Below, one piece after another: positions 10,602-20,279 of a DNA stretch of 64,000 nucleotides. Source of the DNA: Eubacteriales bacterium. Its GTDB lineage: Bacteria > Bacillota > Clostridia > Saccharofermentanales > UBA5734. Location of the stretch: the NCBI GenBank assembly GCA_028685755.1, contig JAQUDJ010000006.1, forward strand, positions 19,959 to 83,958, in the 5' to 3' direction. Position numbers and translations under genes: made by a program. The notes under the pieces are model-generated. The model had not been told where the DNA came from. It searched no databases and worked only from the letters and a program-made list of their open reading frames with translations. How positions within the stretch are numbered: the first letter of the stretch is position 1; the number at the start of each line of letters is the position of its first letter.

Positions 10602-11796
10602 ATGTAATCCCTTCACCCTGCATCACGAGCAAGCCTAGTTCGAGGGCGAGTTCTGCTGCGGCTAGTTGATTGGGATCTTTGCTCGTGCGTGCTTCTTCAA
10701 TCTTGGCCTGTGCTTGGCGGACAAATGCGCCACGCAGCGAATGTTCGGTGATGAGTCTGTCAAGCTGATATGCCCGGCGTGTATTGTCGCGGATTTTGAA
10801 ATAGCAGACCTGTCCGGCTAAGCGCTGTTCAAGAATAGCTAATACCGGTGAAAAACCCTCGGGCAACGCCCCAATCAAGCGGATTTTGTATAAATTGTCT
10901 CGGAAATGTTGACCGCCAGCTTGTCCCATCATCGCGAGAATATGGTCAGCAAGTTGTTGCTGATCTGTAAGGCCTGTCACATCGACTGCCAAATCGACAA
11001 ATTGTCGACTCGCCAAGGGGGCAAATTCAAGACTGATCTTCACACTAAATGGTCTTGGCTTTTGGCCAGACAAATCGGAAAGTCGACTCGGTACGAGCTG
11101 AAGGGTACCCGCTATCACGCCTTTGCTACCCGTTTCATCGAAACCACGGCCAAAGGGGCAGCCGGCGTAAGCGAGGGACGTCTGGCCTTGTATTTTGAGA
11201 CCGCTAAACTCGTGAATATGACCGACTGCAACATAATCAAAGCCTTTGTTAGCTAAATCTGCAGATTTGAGCGCGTTATATGGTGACTGTTCGGAAGGTC
11301 CGTCGAGATCGCCATGGATCAGCAGCACATTGGCAAAATCAGAGTCAAGGTCGATCGCCTGGTCTGCGAGTAATGGTCGAGTACTCACTGTCGCGGTAAA
11401 CCCGATGCCATAGATCCGCAAGTGGTGATCGGCAAATTCAACATAGTCAAGTTGTTCCCCGAAAATCGTCACCGATTCGGGCCACTCAATCGTCCGATAG
11501 GGCGAGTCGAGGCCAAATGGGTCGTGATTGCCAGGGGCGATCAGCACACGGGTGTGGGTTAAGCTGTTAAGCATTTCACAGACTGCCAAGACAAGAGCCC
11601 GATCGGGATTGGGTTGATCAAAAAAATCCCCGGCAATTAAGAGCGCATCGGCCTGTTGCTCTTGACAGAGGCGAATGATCGACCAAAAGGTCTCAATTTG
11701 GGTTTTTTGGAGGAGGCTTGCTTGATTGGGTGCAAAAGTAAATGGACTGCCAAGATGGAGGTCGCCGGTCTGAACCAGGCGGAAAATGTCCTTCAT
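10588..11796 (-). CDS. YhaO/SbcD-like metallophosphoesterase, DNA repair exonuclease
   Basis: TGDLHLG, IAGDFFDQ, APGNHDPF, LIHGDLDG, VGHIHEF motifs; overlaps the ATPase gene. Confidence 0.9.
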   Translation of the reverse strand: MKDIFRLVQTGDLHLGSPFTFAPNQASLLQKTQIETFWSIIRLCQEQQADALLIAGDFFDQPNPDRALVLAVCEMLNSLTHTRVLIAPGNHDPFGLDSPYRTIEWPESVTIFGEQLDYVEFADHHLRIYGIGFTATVSTRPLLADQAIDLDSDFANVLLIHGDLDGPSEQSPYNALKSADLANKGFDYVAVGHIHEFSGLKIQGQTSLAYAGCPFGRGFDETGSKGVIAGTLQLVPSRLSDLSGQKPRPFSVKISLEFAPLASRQFVDLAVDVTGLTDQQQLADHILAMMGQAGGQHFRDNLYKIRLIGALPEGFSPVLAILEQRLAGQVCYFKIRDNTRRAYQLDRLITEHSLRGAFVRQAQAKIEEARTSKDPNQLAAAELALELGLLVMQGEGITYAAD

Positions 11797-11926
11797 ACGG
11801 GGCTTCCTTTCCGAGTTTTGGGTGTTGCGGTCGAAAATATGTGTATAAACTAGTGTAGCATGGCCACACGATTTTCGAAGGGCAATTGGGCAAAAAGATC
11901 GCCAGCGAAAGGCTTCTGTCCGTTTT

Positions 11927-13684
11927 TTAGGATAGATTTCGCGTCGCGATCACGTCGATACCTGTGCCACCAAGATCTGCGAGGATGACTTGCCCGATTT
12001 CGACAGGTAACGTGATTTGCGCGGCATGGATACTCGCTAAAAACGAGTTAATTTGATCTTTCGGGATTGGTTCTGCGGTTCGAACACAGAGTGGCGTTTG
12101 TCGACCGGCAACAGCTATCAAAGTCGTCAAGGTACGAACAGGCTTCGAAAATTCAGATTGGGCGTAGATTTCACCGCGTTTACACTGGTTACCTGTGACC
12201 ACAACTTGGCCTTGGGCATCGAGCTCGACAGTCATTTGACATCCGACTGGGCAAGCGATGCAGGTCATCTGAGTTGCTTGAGACGGTGTTGCAGAGGTCG
12301 CAACGTGTTGTGTCGTGGTGAGTTGGGAATTAGCGGGTTTTAGCGCGCCGGGTTGTGCTTCACCTTGATCCTGACCCTTTGCAAGGGGTGCATTTGCTGT
12401 TTTTGTCACCTGGACATACTCAATTGACAGCATCAGACTCGTTATCTCCGTAGGTGGCCAGTGATCGGCAGTCACTGTCAAACGCGCCAGTTCACCAGGC
12501 GTCAGAATTTTCCGGTGACTTGAGACGATTACGTTTCCGTGTTGATCTTTTAAACAAACCGTTGCCCCACGATATACCGCACTTGGCCGGAAATTTAGCG
12601 TCAGTGGCATTGCAAGTCGACTTTGATCGAGGCGTTGTGGTGTGAGACTACGAATGCCTTCGCCGCATGTGATGTTGCGCAAAATGGGTTTGTTAACTGC
12701 GTATTGACGAGCGATGTATGCGGTGGCCGCTCGTGCGGCCAGTTCAGCCTCAAAGGATACGTCGTCAACTAGATCGTGGACTTGCAAGACATTGCCGCAA
12801 GCAAAAATCCCCGGTTGTGAGGTATGCAGCAGTTGATCGACTAAGGGGCCACGCGTAGCTGGATCGATGACCACTTCGGCTATTTGTGATAGTTCATTTT
12901 CCGGGATTAGACCGACCGACAACAGCAACGTATCGCAGGCGATCTTTTGCACGCGGGTTAGATCCGGCGTCAAAGTTAGCGGGCTCACTGGGGCAATGGA
13001 TACGGCTTCGAGTCGCTTCGTGCCATGGATTTCAACGACGGTATGCGACAGTTTCAGGGGTATGTTAAAGTCTTGCAAGCATTGCACGACATTGCGCGTT
13101 AGTCCGCTGGAAAAAGGCATCAATTCGACGACTGCTTTGACGTTGATGCCTTCTAATTTCAAGCGGCGAGCCATGATCAAGCCGATATCACCAGAGCCAA
13201 GAATCACAGCTGATCGACCAGGTAAAAGGCCACCAAGATTCAATAAGCGTTGGGCTGTACCGGCGGTATAAATACCAGCACAGCGGGTGCCTGGAATGCC
13301 GAGCGCGCCACGTGGCCGTTCACGGCAACCCATTGCCAAGATAATCGCCTGTGCGACAATCTGTTCGACGCCGGCGGGATGGACAAGGGTCAGAACTCGC
13401 TCAGGGCTGATTGCGGTGACGTGCGTGTTGAGCAGGACCGGAATCGCTTCTTTTTCAACGGCTAAAACAAAACGATTCGCGTATTCCGGGCCAGTTAGTT
13501 CTTCCTGAAAATAGTGCAACCCAAACCCGTTGTGAATACATTGGTTTAAAATACCGCCCAGTTGCTGATCGCGTTCGATGATCAATATATCTTGAAGGCC
13601 TTGGCGGCGCGCTTCCAAGGCTGCAGCCAAACCAGCTGGACCGCCACCAATAATCACAAGGTCACACAAACGGCGCGGGATCAC
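11927..13684 (-). CDS. NAD(P)/FAD-dependent oxidoreductase (GlpB-like, anaerobic G3P dehydrogenase associated) fused to a C-terminal DUF1667 domain
   Basis: GGGPAGLAAALEARRQG dinucleotide motif; C-terminal MTCIACPVGCQMTVELD...VTGNQCKRGEIYAQSEFSKPVRTLTT typical of DUF1667. Confidence 0.88.
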   Translation of the reverse strand: MIPRRLCDLVIIGGGPAGLAAALEARRQGLQDILIIERDQQLGGILNQCIHNGFGLHYFQEELTGPEYANRFVLAVEKEAIPVLLNTHVTAISPERVLTLVHPAGVEQIVAQAIILAMGCRERPRGALGIPGTRCAGIYTAGTAQRLLNLGGLLPGRSAVILGSGDIGLIMARRLKLEGINVKAVVELMPFSSGLTRNVVQCLQDFNIPLKLSHTVVEIHGTKRLEAVSIAPVSPLTLTPDLTRVQKIACDTLLLSVGLIPENELSQIAEVVIDPATRGPLVDQLLHTSQPGIFACGNVLQVHDLVDDVSFEAELAARAATAYIARQYAVNKPILRNITCGEGIRSLTPQRLDQSRLAMPLTLNFRPSAVYRGATVCLKDQHGNVIVSSHRKILTPGELARLTVTADHWPPTEITSLMLSIEYVQVTKTANAPLAKGQDQGEAQPGALKPANSQLTTTQHVATSATPSQATQMTCIACPVGCQMTVELDAQGQVVVTGNQCKRGEIYAQSEFSKPVRTLTTLIAVAGRQTPLCVRTAEPIPKDQINSFLASIHAAQITLPVEIGQVILADLGGTGIDVIATRNLS

Positions 13685-15144
13685 AAACGACCGCCTGTTA
13701 GCAGGTCAGACTGGCTTCCAAATTTCGTCAAGGTTGTGACATCAACGGATAATTCCTCGGCCATTATTTCAAGGATGCGTGGGGTGCAAAAGCCACCTTG
13801 GCAGCGACCCATGTTGGCCCTTGTCCGACGTTTGATCGCATCAAGAGATCGCGCACCGAGCGGCCGACGAATCGCCTGCCGAATCGCAGCTTCACTAACG
13901 TGTTCGCAACGACAGACGATCCGGCCATAGGCAGGATCCTCGGCAATATGTTCGGCAAGGGCCACTAAATTGACTTCGTCGTTGCCATGTCCGAGAAATA
14001 TAGGGGCTAGCGGCGCGAGAAACAGGTTGCGGTGATGGGCTGCCAGATCGGTAGCGATCTGCTCAGCTAATTCCAAAGCGATGGCTGGTGCGGCGGTTAG
14101 ACCCGGCGATTCAATGCCAGCCGCGAGGTAATAGCCCGCAACATCGGTGGCTCGACCGACGATAAAATCACCACGATCACAATGGGCGCGCAACCCTGAA
14201 AAAGCCGTGATATAGAGGTCTTGTGGCAAACTTGGGCAGGTTCTAGCTGCCACGCGGCGAATCTCATCGAGCTTTTCACGCGTAGTCCTGGTGTCAGTTT
14301 TGTCTGCAATTGCTTCATTTGTTGGGCCGATGATCAACGTATCTTCGACGGTGGGTGTGACTAAAACACCTTTGCCTTTTTCCGTCGGTAATTGAAAAAG
14401 CGTTGCGCTGAAACGGGCGCCAATTTGCTTATCCATCATCCAATATTCACCGCGGCGAGCACTGATTTTAAATGTATCTAGACTGATATAATCATTGATT
14501 TGATCGGCATAGATCCCGGCTGCATTGACGATCGCCCGGGTTTGCAGGGGCGTGCCGAAAGCATTGCTAGTAGGGTTGCCTTCAGTGGTCAAGGTAAACA
14601 GCCCCGTGTCTGCTCGGTCTAAGCCGGTCACCGCGCAATTTAAATAAAAATCGACACCATTCACAGCGGCATGCTCAGCTAGAGCAATTGTTAAGTGATA
14701 GGGGCTAACAATCCCAGCGGTTTCTGCAAGCAAGGCACCTTGCACCGCTGGATTGACCAGTGGTTCGCGGCGTAACACGTCGTCACGATCGATCAAACGG
14801 AGGCCGGTGACGCCATTTTGCAAACCTCGCGCTAAAAGTTCCGAAAGACCTGGCTTTTCAGCCTCATTCAAAGCCAGAACCAATGATGTGTTGTTCTTGT
14901 AGGGAACATGAAGCTCGCTCGCCCATGACTGCATCCGTGCATGACCATGCACATTGAAATAGGCCTTGCGCGACCCTGGCAGTGCATCAAAACCAGCATG
15001 GACGATACCGCTGTTGGCTTTGCTCGCCCCTTCCGAGACATCGTCAGCGCGGTCAACTACGGCGATTTTCAGATCGAAGCGGGCCAGTTCACGGGCGATT
15101 GCACAACCGATTACACCTGCGCCGATTATGATTACATCGTACAT
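13681..15144 (-). CDS. FAD-dependent oxidoreductase, GlpA-like glycerol-3-phosphate dehydrogenase with BFD-like [2Fe-2S] domain
   Basis: IIGAGVIGCAIARELARFD; C-terminal IVCRCEHVSEAAI...GRCQGGFC cysteine motif. Confidence 0.88.
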   Translation of the reverse strand: MYDVIIIGAGVIGCAIARELARFDLKIAVVDRADDVSEGASKANSGIVHAGFDALPGSRKAYFNVHGHARMQSWASELHVPYKNNTSLVLALNEAEKPGLSELLARGLQNGVTGLRLIDRDDVLRREPLVNPAVQGALLAETAGIVSPYHLTIALAEHAAVNGVDFYLNCAVTGLDRADTGLFTLTTEGNPTSNAFGTPLQTRAIVNAAGIYADQINDYISLDTFKISARRGEYWMMDKQIGARFSATLFQLPTEKGKGVLVTPTVEDTLIIGPTNEAIADKTDTRTTREKLDEIRRVAARTCPSLPQDLYITAFSGLRAHCDRGDFIVGRATDVAGYYLAAGIESPGLTAAPAIALELAEQIATDLAAHHRNLFLAPLAPIFLGHGNDEVNLVALAEHIAEDPAYGRIVCRCEHVSEAAIRQAIRRPLGARSLDAIKRRTRANMGRCQGGFCTPRILEIMAEELSVDVTTLTKFGSQSDLLTGGRL

Positions 15145-15899
15145 CGCAAGTCCTCCGCACGGACGGCAGCCTGATAGGCTTGTTGAAGCTTTTGTAGATT
15201 ATCCTGATGCGTTTGGTCCAAAGGTTGATCACCGATCGCCACAACTTGGCGAATACCTATCAAGCTATTAGTCAAAAAAATGGCATCTGCATGCATCATT
15301 TCATCGAGTCGCAAAGGCCGTTGTAACACAGTCAATCCGCTGATTTTGTGAGCCCTGTCGATCACGATTTCGCGAACAATCCCAGGTAAAATTCGGCCAT
15401 CGAGTGGTGGAGTCACCAGCGTATTCTTCATGATCGCAACGATATTTGCGCCGGCTGTTTCGAGGACTTCATTTGCCTGCCCAAGCCATAAAACATCAGT
15501 AAATCCGGCCGTGATCGCTTGTTCTTGACCCAACGCATACCCGCATCGATTGAGCGTTTTGTGGCTCGCTAAAGGGGGCTGTTCGGGATGAGGCAAGGGG
15601 CTGATCCACAAGCGAGAAACCAGGGTTGGATCTTCCGGTAAAGGCCGCGTGACCAATACGAGATTGTCTGCCGATATGATGATTTTGAGTGCCGTGTCTT
15701 TGATCTGGTGGATTTGGATTAGCTTGCGGATCTCGCCTGCCCGGACTTGACGCGTCAACCCTAAAAAGCGTGCCGTTTGGTTGAGTCGCGCTAAATGGCG
15801 ATCAAGCCATAGCGGTTGTTGTAAAACAGCGAGGGTTGTAAAGGCCCCATGCTCGAAGGTATGCCCCTCTATTTGGAGCGTGCCATTAACGATCAACAT
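15132..15899 (-). CDS. pabC: Aminotransferase class IV, probable 4-amino-4-deoxychorismate lyase
   Basis: Class IV fold-type motifs (WLGQANEVLETAGANIVAI), directly downstream of pabB; ATG at 15899 (MLIVNGTLQ). Confidence 0.82.
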   Translation of the reverse strand: MLIVNGTLQIEGHTFEHGAFTTLAVLQQPLWLDRHLARLNQTARFLGLTRQVRAGEIRKLIQIHQIKDTALKIIISADNLVLVTRPLPEDPTLVSRLWISPLPHPEQPPLASHKTLNRCGYALGQEQAITAGFTDVLWLGQANEVLETAGANIVAIMKNTLVTPPLDGRILPGIVREIVIDRAHKISGLTVLQRPLRLDEMMHADAIFLTNSLIGIRQVVAIGDQPLDQTHQDNLQKLQQAYQAAVRAEDLRCTM

Positions 15900-17460
15900 C
15901 AAACAGTCCTCCGATCGCCTTCGTTTTATCAAGTGTCTCCTGATATTCAGACTGGGGGTCGGAATCCCAAGTGATCCCACCGCCAGCGTGGTAAGTCGTT
16001 TTTTGACCATCACTCAAAATCGTCCGAATTAAGATATTGAAATCTGTCTGACCATCGAGTGAAAAATAACCCATGCAGCCAGTATACAGGCCACGGCGCA
16101 ACCCTTCGAATTCGGAAATGAGTTGCATCGCGCGGATTTTGGGCGCGCCGGTGATTGAACCGCCAGGAAAGCAGGCTTTGATGCATGATACCGCATCCTG
16201 GCCCTCAGCCAATCGTCCTTCAACAGTTGCGACGAGATGAAAAACAGTAGCAAATGTTTCGAGATGAAACAGATCGCGAACGACAACGGAATCCGGCTCA
16301 CATACAGCACTGAGATCATTGCGTTCAAGATCGACAATCATCAACAATTCAGCTTGATCTTTGAGGCTCGCTTGTAATTCTTCACGGTTTTTCTGATCCT
16401 CCGCGGAATTCTTTCCACGCGGCCGCGTGCCTTTGATCGGGCGAGTTGTCACGTGGCGATCGCGGATCTGAATAAATTGTTCCGGCGAAAAACTTAAAAT
16501 ATGTTGTCCACCAGCTTGGAAAAAAGTTGCGTAAGGCGTCGGTGAGATTGCTCGCAATTGGCAATAGGTATCCCAAAAGTCTTGCGGGGTCTGAAGTTCA
16601 AAGCGTTGGGTCATATTGAGAATATAGACATCGCCGGCCTCAATAGCATTGATAATATGTTCAATTTGCCGACAATATTTTTCTTTTGAGAAATTACTCT
16701 GTTTGGACCAGTTTGATTGCATTGTGGGGTCATTCTTACGCAATGCGCCCTCAATTGAATGCTGGTAAGCATGTGCAGGCGGATGAGGCTTAATTGACGG
16801 ATAAGGTGTTGCAAGAGCAGTTTGTAAAGCGACCATAGCTTGGGTAGCAGGTTGATGCTGACCCCAAGCCATCAGATAAATCTGGTTTTGAACGTGGTCG
16901 ATGATTACCATTTGATCAAAGGCCATTAGCCGAGCTTGAGGGCTGTATAAATCATACGTCTCCGGCATTGGGACAAGGCCGTTGGATTCGAGCACCGCCA
17001 AATCATAGCTGAAATACCCGAGTAAGCCACCGCAAAATGGCAGCTGGTTTGGCCATTTTGCCAAAGATGTAAAATCAGATTCATGATTGTGTAAAAAATC
17101 CTGCGCAACCTGCCAGATGGTCTGATCAGCTGGCTGACCGTTGACGATTGTTTGGCCCGCAATGACTTGGCAATCAAACCACGGCTCTCGCGCGATGATC
17201 GCATAGCGACTTTCTGCGCCGTTTTGTTGACTGCTGTCGAGAAAAATAAACGGCTCCCCGGCAGATGATCGCAGCCGATCGGCTAAATCTACTGGTGTGA
17301 GGTCCGGCTGCAGGGGTAAGGTCAGCCCTAAAAGCGGCGTTTTTGGGGTTATTGGGGGAATTTGTGCTGTTTGGGGTGCTCGAGATAGTTGAGACTTGTG
17401 AGTTGAGTGGGATATTTCGGCAGCTTGTACATCTCGTTGGTGGTGCATATCTTCACCCAT
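15886..17460 (-). CDS. pabB: Aminodeoxychorismate synthase component I
   Basis: Chorismate-binding domain; PIKGTRPRG (Lys form of the motif, characteristic of ADC synthase rather than TrpE's PIAGT), FPGGSITGAPKIRAM. Confidence 0.9.
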   Translation of the reverse strand: MGEDMHHQRDVQAAEISHSTHKSQLSRAPQTAQIPPITPKTPLLGLTLPLQPDLTPVDLADRLRSSAGEPFIFLDSSQQNGAESRYAIIAREPWFDCQVIAGQTIVNGQPADQTIWQVAQDFLHNHESDFTSLAKWPNQLPFCGGLLGYFSYDLAVLESNGLVPMPETYDLYSPQARLMAFDQMVIIDHVQNQIYLMAWGQHQPATQAMVALQTALATPYPSIKPHPPAHAYQHSIEGALRKNDPTMQSNWSKQSNFSKEKYCRQIEHIINAIEAGDVYILNMTQRFELQTPQDFWDTYCQLRAISPTPYATFFQAGGQHILSFSPEQFIQIRDRHVTTRPIKGTRPRGKNSAEDQKNREELQASLKDQAELLMIVDLERNDLSAVCEPDSVVVRDLFHLETFATVFHLVATVEGRLAEGQDAVSCIKACFPGGSITGAPKIRAMQLISEFEGLRRGLYTGCMGYFSLDGQTDFNILIRTILSDGQKTTYHAGGGITWDSDPQSEYQETLDKTKAIGGLFDVDR

Positions 17461-18028
17461 AAAGTTGGCTCACAAAATTCTGTAGGAGAGCCAAGCCCTG
17501 TTCAGTCAGTAGCGCTTCCGGATGAAATTGGACACCTTCGATAGCCAACGTTTTATGGCGCAGCCCCATGACAAGGTGATCCTCCGCAGTTTTGGCGGTG
17601 ACTTCGAGCGTGGCAGGCAAACTTTGAGCGTCGACAATCAGCGAGTGATAACGCGTGACGGCAAAGTGGGTGGGCAATCCAGAAAATAGGCCGCGTCCTT
17701 GGTGTTCGAGAAGCGAACGATAACCGTGCATCGGGCGAGGCGCTTGGATAATGGATGCCCCAAAAGCGTGGGCGATGACTTGATGTCCAAGGCAAATTCC
17801 GAGAATCGGCAGCTGACCGGCATATCGTGCAAGCACTTGATGGGCCGTATGCGCTTGTTCAGGCCGACCGGGTCCAGGTGATAACACAAGCCCACGAAAG
17901 CCCGATAAATCAACAGTTTGGCCGTCGATTTGATCATGTTGAACGATCCTCGACGAAACGCCGAGGATCGTGAAATATCGGGCTAAATTCAGGGTAAATG
18001 AATCGTAATGATCCAGGAGCAGTAGCAT
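17453..18028 (-). CDS. pabA: Aminodeoxychorismate/anthranilate synthase component II (glutamine amidotransferase)
   Basis: LLLDHYDSFTLNLARYF, LSPGPGRPEQA, GICLGHQVIA, GVQFHPEA. Confidence 0.92.
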   Translation of the reverse strand: MLLLLDHYDSFTLNLARYFTILGVSSRIVQHDQIDGQTVDLSGFRGLVLSPGPGRPEQAHTAHQVLARYAGQLPILGICLGHQVIAHAFGASIIQAPRPMHGYRSLLEHQGRGLFSGLPTHFAVTRYHSLIVDAQSLPATLEVTAKTAEDHLVMGLRHKTLAIEGVQFHPEALLTEQGLALLQNFVSQLYG

Positions 18029-18032
18029 GGTT

Positions 18033-18797
18033 TCAGCCGGCGATGACAGGATTACTGAGCGTACCAATTCCCTCAATCGTGACAGTCACGAGGTCCTCTG
18101 GTAGGAGTGGTCCAACACCAGCAGGTGTGCCTGTTGTCACGACGTCACCCGGTAAGAGTGTCATAGCTTGGGTGATAAAGGCCAGTAATTCGCCGATCGA
18201 CCAGATTAATTGGGCAGTCGATTCGTGCTGTCGTGTATGACCATTGACTTTTGTAGTCAGCTGCAAATCACTCGGATCGACTTCATCTGTTACGATCGGG
18301 CCAATTGGGCAGAACGTGTCAAACCCCTTGGCTCGCGTCCATTGACCATCTAGTTTTTGCACATCTCGAGCTGTGACGTCGTTGAGGATCGTATAGCCGA
18401 GGATATATGACGCGGCCTCGCTGGCTTCGATATGGCTGGCGCGCTTGCTGATTACGAGGGCGAGTTCACCCTCAAAATCGACACGTTGCGAAATCATTTG
18501 ATCTGGCAAAACGATCGGTTGATTTGGATCCACGATCGCGGTCGATGGTTTCATAAAGAGTATGGGTCGTTCCGGAATCTGTGCATCGAATTCCTTGATG
18601 TGATCGTGGTAATTTTTTCCAACCGCAACAATTTTGGACGGTTCGCAAGGTGCTAATAGCGTTGCACTTTCAAGGCTTATCTGTTGCCCTGTCGGTTGTC
18701 CACCCCAATAGGGAGCCTGATCCAACACATGGATCTGCTGACCATCGAGATGGCCCCAAAAAGCTTCACCAGCGATGCGAAGACGTACATATTTCAT
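18033..18797 (-). CDS. Fumarylacetoacetate hydrolase family protein
   Basis: VAVGKNYHDHIKEF, DFEGELALVI, GYTILNDVTARDVQ, GDVVTTGTPAGVG. Confidence 0.92.
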   Translation of the reverse strand: MKYVRLRIAGEAFWGHLDGQQIHVLDQAPYWGGQPTGQQISLESATLLAPCEPSKIVAVGKNYHDHIKEFDAQIPERPILFMKPSTAIVDPNQPIVLPDQMISQRVDFEGELALVISKRASHIEASEAASYILGYTILNDVTARDVQKLDGQWTRAKGFDTFCPIGPIVTDEVDPSDLQLTTKVNGHTRQHESTAQLIWSIGELLAFITQAMTLLPGDVVTTGTPAGVGPLLPEDLVTVTIEGIGTLSNPVIAG

Positions 18798-18827
18798 ATG
18801 GAGCCCTCCTTGATTGCGAAGTACCGA

Positions 18828-20276
18828 TCAATATTCGACTTTTTGTGATCCGAGAATGACGGCGCCAGATTCGGGGTCCGGTGCTTTGCCCGTTGTGAGG
18901 TATTCATCGATTGCGGTTGCTGCGGATTTGCCAGCGCCCATCGCGAGAATTACCGTCGCTGCCCCCGTGACGGCATCGCCACCGGCATAAACGCCAGCTT
19001 TGCTTGTTGCCATGGTGTGATCATCGACAACAATACCACCCCATTTTTGGGTTTCGAGACCTGGTGTCGTCATTTTAATGAGTGGATTGGGCGTTTGCCC
19101 GATCGCGACAATGACGGTATCCATGGGCAATTCAAAGCGTGAATCTTGCTTTTCAACGGGGCGGCGGCGACCTGAACTATCTGGTTCACCGAGTTCCATT
19201 TCAACGCATGCCATGCCGGTGACCCAGCCCTTTTCATCGCCTAAGATTTCGACAGGATTGGTTAAGAGCTTTAAGATGATGCCTTCTTCTTTGGCATGGT
19301 GGACTTCTTCTAACCGCGCTGGCAATTCGTGTTCAGAGCGACGATACACAATATACACGTCTTCGGCGCCGAGGCGTTTGGCACTGCGGGCAGCATCCAT
19401 GGCAACGTTGCCACCACCAATGACGGCGCAGCGTTTACCAACGTGAATCGGCGTGTCCCAATCTGGGAATTTGTAAGCTTTCATCAGATTGATGCGGGTC
19501 AAAAACTCATTGGCGGAGTAAACGCCGTTAAAGTTCTCGCCGGGAATTTTCATAAAACTTGGTAAGCCGGCTCCCGTACCAATGAAAATCGCTTCATAGC
19601 CTTCGTCATAGAGCTCATCGAGGGTCAGAATTTTGCCGATAACCATGTTCGTCTCGATTTTGACACCAAGTTTGCGCAAATTGTCGATTTCTGATTGGAC
19701 GAGCGCTTTGGGCAGCCGGAATTCAGGGATGCCATACATTAAAACGCCACCGGGGACGTGAAACGCTTCGAAAATGGTCACATCATATCCAAGTTTGGCG
19801 AGATCGCTCGCACAGGTCAGACCAGCAGGACCGGAGCCAACAATGGCAACCTTGCGGTGTTTTGCCGGTGCAACTTCAGCCTTCTGTTGCCGGTTGGCCA
19901 TGTACCAATCGGCGACGAAACGTTCAAGGCGGCCAATGCCGACTGATTCGCCCTTGATCGCTCGCACACAGAGTTCTTCGCACTGGGTTTCTTGCGGGCA
20001 AACGCGGCCACAGATGGCCGGCATGGCGTTTGTAGAGGTGATTATGTCATAAGCGGCTTCAAATTCACCGACTGCGACTTTGCCGATAAATTCGGGGATT
20101 CGAACATTGACTGGGCAGCCGGCAATGCAAGGCTTGTGTTTGCATTGCAGGCAGCGCGTAGCTTCTTCCATGGCCATCTCGGGGGTATAGCCGATTGAGA
20201 CTTCGGCAAAATTCTTGTTGCGGGCATTAGGATCTTGTTCCGGGATGGCTACTTTTTTTAAAGACATATTGGCCAT
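18828..20276 (-). CDS. nfnB: NADPH-dependent glutamate synthase small-chain-like / NfnB subunit
   Basis: CLQCKHKPCIAGCPVNVRIPEFI Fe-S region, GSGPAGLTCASDLAKLGYDVTIFE; adjacent NfnA. Confidence 0.88.
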   Translation of the reverse strand: MANMSLKKVAIPEQDPNARNKNFAEVSIGYTPEMAMEEATRCLQCKHKPCIAGCPVNVRIPEFIGKVAVGEFEAAYDIITSTNAMPAICGRVCPQETQCEELCVRAIKGESVGIGRLERFVADWYMANRQQKAEVAPAKHRKVAIVGSGPAGLTCASDLAKLGYDVTIFEAFHVPGGVLMYGIPEFRLPKALVQSEIDNLRKLGVKIETNMVIGKILTLDELYDEGYEAIFIGTGAGLPSFMKIPGENFNGVYSANEFLTRINLMKAYKFPDWDTPIHVGKRCAVIGGGNVAMDAARSAKRLGAEDVYIVYRRSEHELPARLEEVHHAKEEGIILKLLTNPVEILGDEKGWVTGMACVEMELGEPDSSGRRRPVEKQDSRFELPMDTVIVAIGQTPNPLIKMTTPGLETQKWGGIVVDDHTMATSKAGVYAGGDAVTGAATVILAMGAGKSAATAIDEYLTTGKAPDPESGAVILGSQKVEY

Positions 20277-20279
20277 GGT

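Noticed and set aside
7809-11796. Anti-phage defence system based on an SbcCD-like pair
   Set aside because: The pair fits housekeeping YhaN/YhaO-type DNA repair; no other defence genes or mobile element signs nearby.
15886-17460. Anthranilate synthase TrpE
   Set aside because: The motif is PIKGTRPRG, typical of aminodeoxychorismate synthase, and the neighbours are pabA and pabC rather than trp genes.
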